Shown: one piece after another, positions 34,109-46,075 of the stretch
How the letters are laid out: the number at the start of each line of letters is the position of its first letter
How positions within the stretch are numbered: the first letter of the stretch is position 1
Assembly: GCA_013398015.1 (NCBI GenBank)
Contig: VZRR01013752.1
Span: 7,777 to 71,776, forward strand
DNA length: 64,000 nucleotides
Reading direction: 5' to 3'
From: Oreocharis arfaki
Lineage: Eukaryota; Chordata; Aves; Passeriformes; Paramythiidae
Made by a program: the position numbers and the translations under genes
The notes under the pieces: model-generated
Seen by the model: only the letters and a program-made list of their open reading frames with translations
Databases searched by the model: none
What the model was told of the DNA's origin: nothing

Positions 34109-35816
34109 AACTTGTTGAACTCAGTCCCTTCAGCAGCCGTGGAATGTGCTGCACAAGTGGATCATACTTTGTGTGTGTGTGTTTAGGAAGCCCCATTTTC
34201 CTTTTCCACAAGTGAGATTTTACCTTGTCACGAGATGTCCCCAGCCACAGGTGGCACCAGGATGGCAGGGGGAGGACACTGTCCGGGCCATCACCAACTG
34301 CCTTTTCTCTCACCCTTACCTGCCAAATCTGAGCTCTGACTTGTTTTCACAGCTATGCTGAGAAGAAAAGATAAAACCAAGCCTAAACCCAAGCCCTTTA
34401 GGCTTGCCAAGTCCATTTCTCCTGCCCTCCTCAGAATAGAAACTCAGATTAAACACACACTGAGAGCTCACCAGGGTGCTCTTCCCTTTCCCCCGGTGAT
34501 TTGGAGGTGCAATGTTATTTTTTGCATGAGCTGGATTCGTATTTGTAACAGCCTGATGCTTTTGGATGCCTGCAGAGCTCCAGCACCCTCTTCCAGTCAG
34601 GAAATTTTGGAGATGGGATATGGCAAAGCATCAACTTGGCTTGCACTGACCTTGCTGCTCCTGGTTCTGTGTCTCACACCTGGACTTTGTGGCACGGACG
34701 GCAGATTCCAGCCTGCCCATTCCTCTTCTCCATGCCACCCAAGCTGTCCCAGAGCACTCTGTCACCTCCTGCCTGCCCTGGGAATTCATTTTCCTCATCA
34801 GGAATCCTTGTTCCTGCAGGAAACTCTCGCTTGAGCAGTTCTGGCGTGGGTGGATGCTGGCAGGATCACAGCATTGCTCCAGACTGAGTGCTTTGGGTGC
34901 TGTCTGCTTCTGGATCCTGAGTGCAATCCGGTGTTTGTCCTAACTCCGTGGAAGTTTGGGGTTCTCCTTGGAAATTTGTGGGATTCATCAGCATTTCAGT
35001 CTCCAACTACTCCGTCTCACAACCTATCGGATATCTGCAAAGCCTCCCAGCTCATCCCAGTTCACACACACACGTTTTCCTCCCATTTTCCTGCTTCCAG
35101 TTGCTTCTGTCAACCCCAAAAAGCTCTGGGATCCATCTCCCCGATGAAAGAGACGTCAGTGGGGCAAAACTATCCCGAGATCTCCTCGTGAGCCAGAATG
35201 GTCCCTCTCCCTGGTGTTCCCACGCTGTTAACACGTGGTTTGCTTCTTGTGGTTGCCTCTGGAGATCAAATCCATGTGCTGGGGTAGGAAATGCTGGGGA
35301 AGGTCCGTTTCTCAGGATGCTCCATCAGACGGGATCCTTTAAACATGCATTAAAAATACATCAAACAAACCCATTATTATGGTTCCCCTGCTCGCTCTGA
35401 AAACACCACCGGTGACAAGGACTCGGGATTTGTGTCCGTGTTGCCTTGAAACCAAATAAATCCCCCTACCCAAATAGGACTCCAAACAAACCCTTCTAAA
35501 ATTATCTTTTAAAATGAAAAACATCATGTTATTTTGGTTTAGTGATGAATTATCCAGCTGCACGGTCAGATTTAATAAATGAGACTCCACCAGACAGAAA
35601 AATAAGTCATGATACTGAATTTCCATCCTCCCCACAACAGGACAGGTCACTTTTGTCACTTTGTTCTTCCACCTAAGGCAAACTTTTTGCCATGCTCTTC
35701 CCTCATTCGGGAATCACTTGGGATGTGTGCAGTTTACAGCCCTAAGAGAGAATAGAGACTTTTACTGTAGGAAAGAGGATAAGAATTTCAAAGGCAGCAG
35801 CTCCAGAGCCTGGGTC
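34109..35816. other. Unique DNA, no gene recognised
   Basis: About 1.7 kb with only a short GT run near 34171-34183. No exon or repeat family is recognised. Confidence 0.4.
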
Positions 35817-35893
35817 TAATGGGATGAGCTTGGGAGTAATGGGATGAGCTTGGGAATAAAGGGACAAGCCTGGGAATAATTGGATGAGCCCAG
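35817..35893. repeat. 20-bp tandem repeat, four units
   Basis: Units with a fixed 20-bp period (GGGATGAGCTTGGGAATAAT type) start at 35821, 35841, 35861 and 35881. Confidence 0.85.
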
Positions 35894-36864
35894 GTGTTAG
35901 AGGATGCTTGGTCCTCAGCCCCATAATCACAAATAAAAAGAAATAGCTCCTCATCCAAGACTAAAATCCTGATTTTCAGCCTTCCTGCTGCATTCCTCAG
36001 TGGGACACATGGCTCCTTACACATGGCTGTTTTCCCTTCTCCTCCTAGGCCAGGAAAACCTTGGATCCAGCCTTTCTGTCATGCATTAGGAACTCCACAA
36101 ACATGTTTACTTAAGCACCAAACCGCATGAGCTCAGCGTTATTCCATGGCTCCAGCACACATAAATTACAATGGATTGTGGGGGAGCAACTTTGATCCGG
36201 CAAAGCCCACACTGAATTCCCTCGGAGGAGGCTCGGAGCACTGAGTGCTCCTTGTCTCCCTTGCCTCTCATCCCTGATTTTGGATTGCTTGCTCTGTCTG
36301 CCCTGCAGGCTACAAGGAAAGCAGGCACGAAGAGTAGCCCTAGGAAAATCAGGCTATTCCATGGATCCAGCCTCTTTCCCTGGCACGCATTTCCATGGGC
36401 AGGATCTCAAGTGGCACTCACAGAAAATCCCTTGTTCCCAATGCCACGTCTGTCACCGAAACACAGCTGGAGCAGAACAGCAGCTTTGGGGAGGAAAAAT
36501 GCTGTAAGGACCCAATCCTCAAGGAAAACCCCTTGTAGCCAAGATTTTTTCCCCATCAGAAGGTCTGTCCTGGGATTTTGGCCTCATCAATACTGCAGGA
36601 ATCTTGTACAGCGACAATTCTTTCAGCGGGGCAGTGAGGGAGGTGCTGTTGTTGGTGGAAGAGCTGAGAAACAAACCCAGGACGTTTCCTCCTTCCCAGC
36701 TCTCTATATTTGACCCAATGGGGCATCTCTGGCAGGTCACCAAGCCTAGGATGTCCTGTCCCCCCAGCTGGCAGCTCTTTCCTCCCTTTTGGAGAACCTT
36801 TTGGCTGCTGGTCTCCATTTGATTCCACTGCCATCAACACCAGCACCAGGAAACACACAGAAAA
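35894..36864. other. Unique DNA, nothing recognised
   Basis: No exon or repeat is recognised. Confidence 0.35.
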
Positions 36865-36871
36865 CACGGTG

Positions 36872-36933
36872 GCGGTGCTGAGCTGATGGCTGGACTTGAT
36901 GATCTGAAGATCTTCGCCAATCTTAATGGCTCC
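36872..36933 (+). mobile_element. CR1 3' tail fragment seeding a satellite
   Basis: GAGCTGATGGCTGGACTTG, ATGATCTGAAGATCTTCGCC and AATCTTAATGGCTCC match the terminal CR1 block of an older subfamily, which normally ends in a few ATTCTATG units. Here those units run directly into a long array. Confidence 0.8.
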
Positions 36934-37590
36934 ATGAATAATGATTCTGTGAAATGATTCCGTGAAATGATTCCAAGAAACCATTCTGTGAAATCATTCT
37001 GTGAAATCATTCCATGAAATGATTCTATGAAATCATTCCATGAAATGATTCTATGAAATGATTCCACAAAATCATTTTATGAAATCATTCCATAAAATCA
37101 TTCCATGCAATCATTCTATGGAAGGATTCCATGAAAGTATTCTATGAAATCACTCTGCAAAGTGATTCCATGAAATCATTCAATAAAATGATTCTGTGAA
37201 ATCATTCCACGAAATGATTCCATGAAATCATTCTGTGAAATCACTCTGTGAAATGATTCCATTGAACCATTCTCTGAAATCATTTAATGAAATGATTCCA
37301 TTAAATGATTCTATGAAATCGTTCTGTGAAATGATTCTATGCAATCATTCCATGAAATCATTCTGCAAAGTGATTCCATGAAATCATTCCGTGAAATAAA
37401 TCTGTGAAATCATTCCATGAAATCATTCTGCGAAGTGATTCCATGAAATCATTCCATGAAATGATTCTATGAAATGATTCTATGAAACAATTCCATTAAA
37501 TCATTCTGAGAAATGATTCTGTGAAGTCATTCCATGAAATCATTCCATTAAATGATTCTGTGAAGTCATTCCATGAAATGATTCTCTGAA
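36934..37590. repeat. 13-bp satellite array of about 50 units grown from a CR1 tail
   Basis: Units fit TGAAATSATTCYR (S is G or C) with a period of 13 over 657 bp, with scattered substitutions such as TGAAATCACTCTG and rare one-base length changes. The motif keeps the ATTCTATGA core of the CR1 terminal microsatellite. The array begins immediately after a CR1 3' end, so expansion of that tail is the likely origin. Confidence 0.95.
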
Positions 37591-39054
37591 CTCTTTGTGC
37601 CTGGGTGTGATTTAAAGACTGAGGGACCATCATGGCTTCCATGGAAGCTGGGAGAAAGAGAAACGTTGCTCCCGATGCAAATGGCAGCAGGAGCCGGTGC
37701 GTGCTTGCCTTTGAAGAGTTAATTGGCTGCTGTTGATTAAGCAGCATGAAGCACTGCTCATCAGCACTGAGCAAAAGCCCTGTGCCAAGTGTTTGATTTT
37801 CCACTCTTTGTTTGTACGTGTAGAAATCTAAAGGCACGAAGCCGGCGAAACCCTACCCTCAAAGCGAGGCCTTGCTCGTGTGTCTGTATAAACACGGGCT
37901 CACAGAGCCCTGCAGGACAGTTTGACTCGGATCCCATTATTCCTCCCTTGGTTTTGGCAAGCTGGGACACCCTCCCAGCCCCAGGCTGCATTAAGAAGCT
38001 GATCCTGCTGTTATAGGAAACTGCTCTCTTTTAAAGGGTTTCGGATTCTAGTGTGTCCAGGATTGGAAGTCCATCCTTGTTGCAATAATCCTGAAAACAA
38101 CCCCTTTCCTTCGATTTAGCTTGGGGGTTATCACTAAAAAGTACCTTACAAAAGAGTGAAAGCAGAGAGAAAGAATTGGTAATTATGGTTCTTCATTAAT
38201 AATTGTGGTTCCTGAGCTAATTCACAGCTGTTCTAGCTGCCATTCCTTTTATTCCTATATTATATATATTTTTTTTAACCTGTATAATAGGTTATGTATG
38301 GCTGATAAGGGCCTTAAAATGTTGCTGTGTGTTAAATTGCGATGCCCCATATCTGTGTTGTTATTGTGCACGTACCATGAAGAAGGAATCAAGGATTAGA
38401 GGATTTAAGGAGGAAACCTTTCTCTGAAACTCAGGGAATTTGCAGCACACAAGGAAACGCCCATATTTTTTCAGGACCGTTACCTGGTTAATCTTTTCTC
38501 TGATCAGAAAAAGACAAGTTAATTGATGTTTGGTTTAAGGACACTAAAAATCATCCCTGATTCCCGAGGTTGAGGGAGCCTTTAGGGGCGATGCCTTTGG
38601 GACAGGGGAAAATGCTGCGCTCAACCCCGGGGCGCTGCCACTGGGGATCCTCTTTGGGGCCAGCACAGGATCCTGGCCGTGTTTGAGGTCCATCCCGGGG
38701 ATCCAGAGAGATCACTCGATCCCAAATGCATCTACCCCTTCTTGGACCTGCTGGTGCTGCTCTCCTTTAATCCCTTGCTGGTGTTTCTCACACTGAGCCT
38801 CTCCTCCCTCTCTTTTACCCTTTCACTCACCAGTGCAAGCCCGCAGCCCAAACTGGCACAAAGAGCCTCCATTTTAGGGAGATCCCACCATTTTATCCTC
38901 TCCTGAGTCAGAGGAAGTCCCTTAATCCATTCAGGAAGTCCCTTAATCCACGGCACAGCCTTTACTCAGCTACTAATGGAATATCCAGCAAATTCACCTG
39001 CCTCTGGCAAAGTCCCCTGGGCCCGGAGTCCCAGCCATGCTCAGGGATAACAGT
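37591..39054. other. Unique DNA with a TAAT/RUNX-like motif cluster
   Basis: 38176-38230 contains GGTAATTATGG, CATTAATAATTGTGGTT and GAGCTAATTC, a dense run of homeodomain-type cores beside a TGTGGTT (RUNX-type) site. 38256-38280 is an AT-rich tract. No exon is recognised. Confidence 0.35.
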
Positions 39055-39136
39055 GATCCCAACATTCCTCTCCTGAAGGAGCCGTTTCCCCCTCAGATCC
39101 CAACATTCCTCTCCTGCATGAGCCATTCCCCTTCTC
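39055..39136. repeat. 41-bp tandem duplication
   Basis: GATCCCAACATTCCTCTCCTG occurs at 39055 and again at 39096, with similar following sequence (GAGCCGTTTCCCC, then GAGCCATTCCCC). Confidence 0.8.
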
Positions 39137-41017
39137 CTGCCTACCTTTTCCAGGGCAGAACTGGGCTCATTTCCTTTCCTCACTCCATCCCTGCCTACTT
39201 TCCCAGTGGATATTTCGGCAGCAACTGCCTGTGAGCCCCAGGGGCCTCCCCAAACCCAAATTTTGGTCAGAGAGAGCCACGAACCACCAGAATTCACGCG
39301 ATTCCTGCTGGATCCTGAGGGCTGCTCCGGATGGATGCTGCCATATGGCAAGGAAATCCTATTTCTACATCATTTAATAAATGTACAGCCAAAGCAGAGC
39401 CCTGCTCTGGCTTTGTCACTACAGAAGAGGTGCCCACCAGTTTTGGGGTGCCTGTGGGGGCACTGCACCTCCAGAGCATTTCTATGAATAAAGGATACGC
39501 AGAGTTACACCTCTCCCTGTATTCCCAGACCTAGACACAGATCCATGCCCATCCCGTGGCTTTCAGATCCTCTCAAAAGGAGCAGAGCTGTCAGACACTT
39601 GCCTGGCTAGTTTGCCTTAGGCAAATCAACACACAGGTGCTCATCCCCACCTTTTCCCCAGGTTTCCTTGCCTGGGAACTGTCAGGGTTTCTGTAGGCTC
39701 CGTATCCTATGTTAGCATGGAGCTGTAGGGTGTCAGGATTGCAAACCCGCTGTGAGGTTGAGCAGCACCTGCTTGACACCTGCTCAGGGGGACAGACCCG
39801 AGCCTGGAAGCAAGGAAAACAAAAGGTGCCGTGCTTGAAGGAAATAAAGATCAAATGAAAGGTACAACCAAAATACCCTCTCGGTTAAGACCCGCCTGTC
39901 TCAGCCCCTTTTTTCCAACGGGGAGTTTTCCCTATGGAAATACAGCTGCTGGAGCTGTGTTTACCCACAGGACAGCTTTGGGCAGCACTGCTGGGAATGG
40001 CACAGGTTGGCTGAACACGGATGGCTTATCCCAAATATTTACGGCCAAGGCACTGATTTGTGCAACTGCACGTGTTGGACAGAGGGATTGGGGTAACGGG
40101 AGCAGCTGGAATTTTTTTCCTGGTCTCACTGGTGCCTGGAGCTTCCCTATCCCTCCTCCAGCTTCTAACTCAGCCCAGGGACTCACTGTGGTAGAGCCAG
40201 TGCGGCTGGGGGCAGTCCTGGGGACATTGGGCTCCTCTTGGGGACAGGGGAGTGGCACAGGCCATCAGGGGCCAGGCTGGCATTGACCCTGGCCAGCAAC
40301 CATCGCCCTGCCCTTCACTGACTCCCCGGACATGGGGAGGAGAATGGAAGGGGGAAAGATCCGTGGATTTAGATAGTGACAATTCGATAAGACAAGCACC
40401 AGCTGTGCATGCAGGCAGAGCAAGAGGAGGAATTCATTCCCTCTTTCCATGAAAACCAGGAGTTCATTCCCTCCTTCCATCCACAGGTGGCTTTTCAGGC
40501 ACTTGCACACCCTCAGCACAGGCAGTGGTTGCTTGGAAAGCCAAATTCAATAACCATGGATGTGTCACACCTCCTTTCTCCTTCTTTCCATGGGTTTTTC
40601 GTGCCCACCACAATGCCATGACCTCAATGATCTTTGATCACGAGTCGACCTGAACTTTTTCAGTGTCTCTCCGCCTGCTTTGGCAGCTTGGGTTTGATTT
40701 TCCCTTTCCGTGGTTTCCTAAAACAAAGGGTCTGTCAATAAACAGAGCACAGGGCCTTTCTCCTTGTGGTATGTCTTTGTGGGGTGGAGCCTCCTGGGCA
40801 CGAGTCAGCTCCTGTGGGGACTGCGAGGTCCCTGCCTTGCTGCCAGTCCGTGATCTGCCTCTTCCAGCATTCCTGGGAAGTTTGGGCTCCTGTTGGAACC
40901 CTCTGTGTGATTGACACTGCTCCTTCACTCCAGGGAGCTGTGGTTGCCTGAGGGGCAGCGAGCCCCATGGACACCCAGTGCAGCCTCCTGGCTTGGCCAG
41001 AGAAGTGCCCAACCCTC
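39137..41017. other. Unique DNA, no gene recognised
   Basis: About 1.9 kb with no recognised exon or repeat. A short imperfect duplication (CATTCCCTCTTTCCATG, then CATTCCCTCCTTCCATC) lies near 40434-40482. Confidence 0.4.
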
Positions 41018-41532
41018 TGCTGAGGGACCTCGAGGGCTGTGTCCAGTTCTGGGCCGGCCAGAGAGCCCTGGAGGGGCTGGAGCGTGTCCAGGGCAGGGAA
41101 CGGAGCTGGGGAAGGGGCTGGAGCCCCAGGAGCGGCTGAGGGAGCTGGGAAAGGGGCTCAGCCTGGAGCAAAGGAGGCTCAGGGGGGACCTTGTGGCTCT
41201 GCACAAGTCCCTGACAGGAGGGGGCAGCCGGGGGGGTCGGGCTCTGCTGCCAGGGAACAGGGACAGGACAAGGGGAAACGGCCTCAGGCTGGGCCAGGGG
41301 AGGCTCAGCTTGGACAGCAGCAGGAATTTCTGCCTGGAAAGGGTGCTCAGGCCTTGGCAGGGGCTGCCCAGGGAGCTTTGGAGTGCCCATGGCTGGAGGT
41401 GTCCAAGGAAGGGCTGGAGGTGGCACTCAGTGCTCTGGGCTGGGGACAAGGTGGGCATCGGGCACAGCTGGGACTCCATGGGCTGGGAGGACTTTTCCAG
41501 CCTCAGGGATCCTGGGATTCCATGATCATGGT
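41018..41532 (+). mobile_element. CR1 LINE fragment, type C, best-preserved copy
   Basis: About 515 bp, from GCTGAGGGACCTCGAGGGC through GTCCAGGGCAGGGAACGG to CTTTTCCAGCCTCAGGG and a tail GGGATTCCATGATC. It covers everything in the copy at 6677 plus about 70 bp more 5' sequence. The long open frames through it on both strands are by-products of GC-rich repeat sequence. Confidence 0.93.
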
Positions 41533-41634
41533 GCCACATTCTGCTTTTCTACCACCACCTGCTCAAGCGTCTCAAGCCCAGCTCACAGAAACACTCACTG
41601 GGCTGTCGGATGATTTTCCTCTGAGTCAGTTGCT

Positions 41635-41812
41635 CGGAATCATGGAATATCCTGAGCTGAAAGGGACCCCCAAGGTTCTTCAGTTTCACGTCCTGGCCCT
41701 GCACAGACACCCCAACAACCCCACCCTGGGCATCCCTGGCAGCGCTGCCCAAATACTCCTGGAGCTCTGGCAGCCTCGGGGCAGTGCCCATTCCCTGGGG
41801 AGCCTGTGGCTT
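41635..41812 (-). mobile_element. CR1 LINE fragment, type B 3' end
   Basis: Begins GGAATCATGGAATATCCTG and GCACAGACACCCCAACAACC, ending near CCCTGGGGAGCCTGTGG. It lies tail-to-tail with the type C copy about 100 bp to its left. Confidence 0.9.
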
Positions 41813-41967
41813 GATATAAGAAGCGACAGATGGGGTTGAGAGGAATATCAGGTGCATTAAGTACAACTTTTTTGTCTTTATTTCATCAAATCTTTGTGTG
41901 TCTGGTTAGTTTTTTGCAACATGAAAAGATGAGAAATACTTTTAATGGTGGAACCAAAGCCAGCAGT

Positions 41968-42104
41968 AGAATCCCCATCCCTGGAAATGGTAGAAAAACA
42001 TGAGAATGTGGTGCTTGTGGACATGGGTTAGTGGTGGACCCGGCAGTGACGAGTTAATGGTTGAACTCAATCCCCTTGGAGGCCTTTCCCAACCTTGATG
42101 ATTC
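41968..42104 (+). mobile_element. Older CR1 3' end fragment
   Basis: The segments CCATCCCTGGAAATGG, GACATGGGTTAGTGG, GTTAATGGTTGAACTC, CTTTCCCAACCTTGATG and ATTCTGT match the classical, older CR1 terminus. It is more diverged than neighbouring copies. Confidence 0.8.
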
Positions 42105-42274
42105 TGTATTTCTGGATCTATGGCCAGGAGACCACATTTAACCCCATTTCCCCTCCAGTGTCGCCAGCAAAAGGAAACAAGTGGATTAAGGCAGCATCAA
42201 GACCTCAGCTCTGGTCCTGCCTTCCAACCACCCTGTCCTGGCTCCTCCTGCCTCCCACTGCCTGCCACAGTTCA

Positions 42275-42346
42275 CCTCCAGCCCTTCCATGGGGAAATTC
42301 CTCCTGGTGTCCAGCCTGAGCCTCCCCTGATGCAGCTCAAGGCTAA
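42275..42346 (-). mobile_element. CR1 internal fragment
   Basis: GGGGAAATTCCTCCTGGTG and CCAGCCTGAGCCTCCCCTG match an antisense CR1 segment upstream of the 3' end. It is short and bounded by unique DNA. Confidence 0.65.
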
Positions 42347-44160
42347 AATAAAGCTCAGTTTTGTGGCTTTGGGGTTTGCATTTAACCGTGGCAAACACAG
42401 AATAGCCATAATTACTTGATTAATTAACGAGTTTTTCAGGGTCAGAGCAGTACCTGGCAGCTCCATGGGCATGAGACTCAACCTCCCAGCTTTAATAAAT
42501 CTTTGCAAGGGACTTCCTGACAATGCTCATGTGGAAATTTTCCCTGCATTTTTCCATTTTGCTCTGGGTGTCGTGAGCAAAAGAGTGTGTTGTGATGCAC
42601 AGTAACCTGCAGGGATTTGGGAATTTCTGTGTTCCCTAGTCCCCTGCATCTCCGGATGTCATTTATCAAAACCAGCTGCTCTTTATATCACTAAGTCTTG
42701 TATCAATGTCTATTTAAAGTTAAACCGAGAGCCAAAGAAGCCTGCTTTGATTTAAATAAATCAAAGCACATCACAGTCACAGCAATTAATAATCCGAGGC
42801 TGGGGCAAACATGAAGAGTAGGAGAAATGCACTCAGGCAGGGTTGGTTTTGTTTCTCGCCGCTTTCCTAAAGTGTATTAGAAGCAGCAAGCCTTTGATTG
42901 AGACTTCCACAAAAATCCCTCGGCAACAACGGGAATGAAGAGGCTCCATCCTGGCAGCCTGTGGAAATCCAGGCTGGGGGATGGATTGCAAGGCTCTCTT
43001 ATTTATGCCAGGTCATGGAAAGAGAACTTTCACCCGGATCATTCTCGGCCTGCAATGCAAAAGCTCCTGCTAATGATGCAGGCCGAGGTCTCGAGCTGTA
43101 ATTACGCTGCTATCAGGTGTTAATGAACCATGGCTGAGGTAATGATAGCTGCAGGAGAGCTTTGGGTTACAGGACGAACTTCAAATCCTACTGAAGCAGC
43201 AAGATCAGTGTCTGGGTTTGTTCCTGCTAGAGTCAGGTCAGATTTTGGGTGCCTTCCTCTGCAGAGTTTTGTGCCTCCCTCCCATCTCTTCCTGCACCAG
43301 CTCTGTGTCACTGGAAGAGTCAAACCTTCAGGAATACCTCTGGGGAGTGGCTAAAGGTTGTCCTGGTGAGAGCGCCCCGTTCTCCAAGGGAGAGGGAAGG
43401 GAATCACTGCTGGAATGCAGCAGAGATTCACTTTCGTGCTCAGAGTAGGAGAGAAAGTCTCACCCAGCCTTCCTTCTCTTCCTGCTGGGAAATTTGGTGG
43501 AATTCCAGACTGGGCCAGGCTGCAGGGAGCACAGCGGGCACCTGGTGGCACCTCCCTGCTCCAGCAGGGCCATCCCAGAGCCCAGGGCACAGCATTGTGT
43601 GCACACAGCTCTGCAACAGCCCCAGGGAGGAGAGCCCACGGCCTCTGTGCACAATGTGCTCAGGGCTGGGCAGTGCCCAGGGCAGAAGTTGTGCCTCCTG
43701 TGCAGGGGAATTGCTGGGCTCAGGCCCTGCCCGTTGCTCTTGTCCATAGAACAGATCTAAGGAGAAAAGATAATTTCTTATCGCAAGGCTGAAATGGGTG
43801 CTTGTTCCGAGAAGCTCTCCAGTGACAATCCCATTTTCCTTTAGGAATAATACTTTTGCAGCTTGGATTACATTTTTAGATACCTGTAGACTTTCCCCAG
43901 AGATCTTAGAGAATAGCTCAGTGACTCCACAGACATTTTATCAGTACACTTTTAGGCTGGCTTAGGAAAGATGTCATATCCAGAGGCCAAATTCCTGCCT
44001 TCAGCTGCAGGCAGGCAAGAAGGGCTTAATGGGAAGCTGGAAGAAGCATTATAAACCTTAAAAAAAATAATCCTGTGGTGGGAACCTTTTATCTCCTCCA
44101 AAATACATTTTTAGGTTATCCAAATAATTTATGGCCATCGAAAAAGACAGGAAAACGCAG
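42347..44160. promoter_or_regulatory. Repeat-free block with palindromic TCF/LEF-like pair
   Basis: 42744-42767 is a near-perfect palindrome: two GCTTTGATTTA arms meet around AA, putting a CTTTGAT (TCF/LEF-type) site on each strand. A further CCTTTGATTG follows at 42890-42900. 42640-43140 is AT-rich and repeat-free. Whether it is a conserved element cannot be judged here. The remainder to 44160 shows no exon or repeat. Confidence 0.3.
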
Positions 44161-44366
44161 GAAGGAATTGTTCCCTGGGAGGGGGGGCAGGCCCTGGCAC
44201 AGGATGCCCAGAGCAGCCGTGGCTGCCCCTGGATCCCTGGCAGTGCCCAAGGCCAGGCTGGGCATTGGGGCTTGGAGCAGCCTGGGACAGTGGAAGGTGT
44301 CCCTGCCATGGCAGGGGTGGGATGAGCTGATCTTGAAGGTCTGTCCCAACCCAAACCATTCCATGA
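44161..44366 (+). mobile_element. CR1 LINE fragment, type A 3' end
   Basis: Starts GGAAGGAATTGTTCCCTGG, carries a G run in place of GGTGGGC, and ends CCAAACCATTCCATGATT. Confidence 0.93.
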
Positions 44367-44770
44367 TTAAAAGATAATGTTAAATAGTGACTCCTGGTCT
44401 GGAATTCCCATTCCCACCAATTTGTTTCCAACCAACCCAAACCCAGCCTGTCCTTTCTTCCAAACCATCCAATTCAGCTCCTTCAGCCGTGTCAAACTGA
44501 TGGGGAATCAGTTTGGGATGAGGAAATATTTCCTGTCCTTTTGGATCTTCCTCCAGAGAAATAAAGGGAGAAACAAAATCTGGGTTCACTTCCACCGAGG
44601 AATCCGCAGAACACCGGAGGGTGTTCCACTGTGCCGTGGGAAAGCAGGAAGGAAACAGTGCTGGGAGGGAGAGGAAAGTGGGATTTACTCTCTCCTGCAT
44701 CCAGTGTGGCTGTCCCCTCACCGAATACAAGAGAGAGAAACTCCGGAGTTCCAACTACTTGCAGCTCCGA
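44367..44770. other. Unique DNA, nothing recognised
   Basis: No exon or repeat is recognised. Confidence 0.35.
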
Positions 44771-44823
44771 CTAATAGTTACAACTAATAGTTACAACTAA
44801 TAGTTACAACTAATAGTTACAAC
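44771..44823. repeat. 13-bp tandem repeat, four units
   Basis: CTAATAGTTACAA repeats with a fixed 13-bp period at 44771, 44784, 44797 and 44810. Confidence 0.92.
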
Positions 44824-45729
44824 TGTTGTACCTTTACGGCTGCCATGATTTGCCGTGTCTGGAGTTCTCTGTCACTTTGGTTCAGGGCTCGGTGTCCTGC
44901 TGAGCTTGGGGTTTGCTTAAGGCTGAGCTAGATGTTCACAGGTCTAAACCTAAACTCTGTTCCTAAGGGGCTTCTAGGATTTTCACACTCCCAGAGCCAG
45001 CAGGCTCAGCCAAAACTCTGCCACCAGCCCAGCGCTCTGCTGGACTCTTTGAAGCTTCGTAGTTAGTGGAGAACAGCAAAAATTGCCATTGATTCTCTCT
45101 CTCTCTGGTATATTCAATAAAAATTCACCTTTCTAATACTCTCCCAGGCCTTGGGCTTAGGCTGCACCATCAAAGAGCCCCCTCAGTGGTCCTGCAGCTC
45201 AGCCCTGAGGCGTTTGAGGTTTTGTGACTTTGGCAAAGCCCAGTTTGGGTTCATGGAGTTTGCCTGCTAATTTAGGGCAGAGAAGTGCATTCACCACCCT
45301 TCCAGATCATATTGGTTTTGTCCGAGGGGTTACACAAAACAAACATGTTTTGCAGCCCTGGGGAGCTCAGGACACCTCTGGCAGAGCCCAAACAGGGGTT
45401 TTATTTGTTGACCTCAGTATATATAGTTCCCCCCACACCTCCCCCAGGGCATGTTTTTCACTCCATCCTCCCTCCAGGTTTCTTCCTTACATTCCCTCCC
45501 TCTTGTTGGTCAGCATCAAAGTGACACCTCGAGTGATCTGGGTTCTGATTCCAGTGGCCAAGTATCCATGGGGTTCATCCACTACCCTGTTTAGTCCCCC
45601 ACACATTCCAGCTGGACTAAATGGAGCTCAGGTACCTGGAAGTTGCAGATTACGAAGAAAATTGGATGAAAGAAATACGGATAAGCCATTAGAGGTTTGT
45701 TTTTTTTTTTATTTAGTGCTTCCACTGAT
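44824..45729. other. Unique DNA with an unexplained open frame
   Basis: A plus-strand frame is open from 45224 to 45847 (207 codons). Its part before 45720 is not made of a recognised repeat. It includes residues reading IWVLIPVAKYP and RRKLDERNTDKPLE. I do not recognise a family; the last third runs into a CR1 insertion. It could be a decayed retrocopy or chance. Confidence 0.25.
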
Positions 45730-45880
45730 AGTGGCTGCCTCTGAATCCCCGGCAGTGTCCAACGCCAGGTTGGACACGGCTTGGAGCAGCCTGGGACAGT
45801 GGAAGGTGTCCCTGCCCATGGCAGGGGTGGAATGGGATGGGATTTAAGGTCCCTTCCAACCCAAACCAGTCTGGGGTTCC
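45730..45880 (+). mobile_element. CR1 LINE fragment, type A 3' end
   Basis: Starts GTGGCTGCCTCTGAATCCC and ends CAACCCAAACCAGTCTGGGG. It interrupts the unexplained open frame of the preceding stretch. Confidence 0.92.
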
Positions 45881-46075
45881 ACCGAAGATTCGAAGCACAA
45901 TCAGATTCCCCCAGTACAGTCAGGGCTGGCTCAGTTACCTTTAGGGGTTTTCCTTCAGGGATTTCTCCACCACAAGCCCTAGAGACAACTGGAGTGACTC
46001 AAAAACCTGTTGCTGGCCACAGCACTGGCATTAGTCGTAGTCAGGATCAACCAATAATCGAGGTAAATGTGACAG

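Noticed and set aside
36934..37590. CRISPR-like regular array
   Set aside because: The 13-bp units have no unique spacers and the genome is a vertebrate's; it is a satellite.
40638..41426. Minus-strand open frame of 262 codons, Pro/Gln rich
   Set aside because: Most of it is the antisense of the type C CR1 at 41018-41532; the same peptides recur at the copy at 6677.
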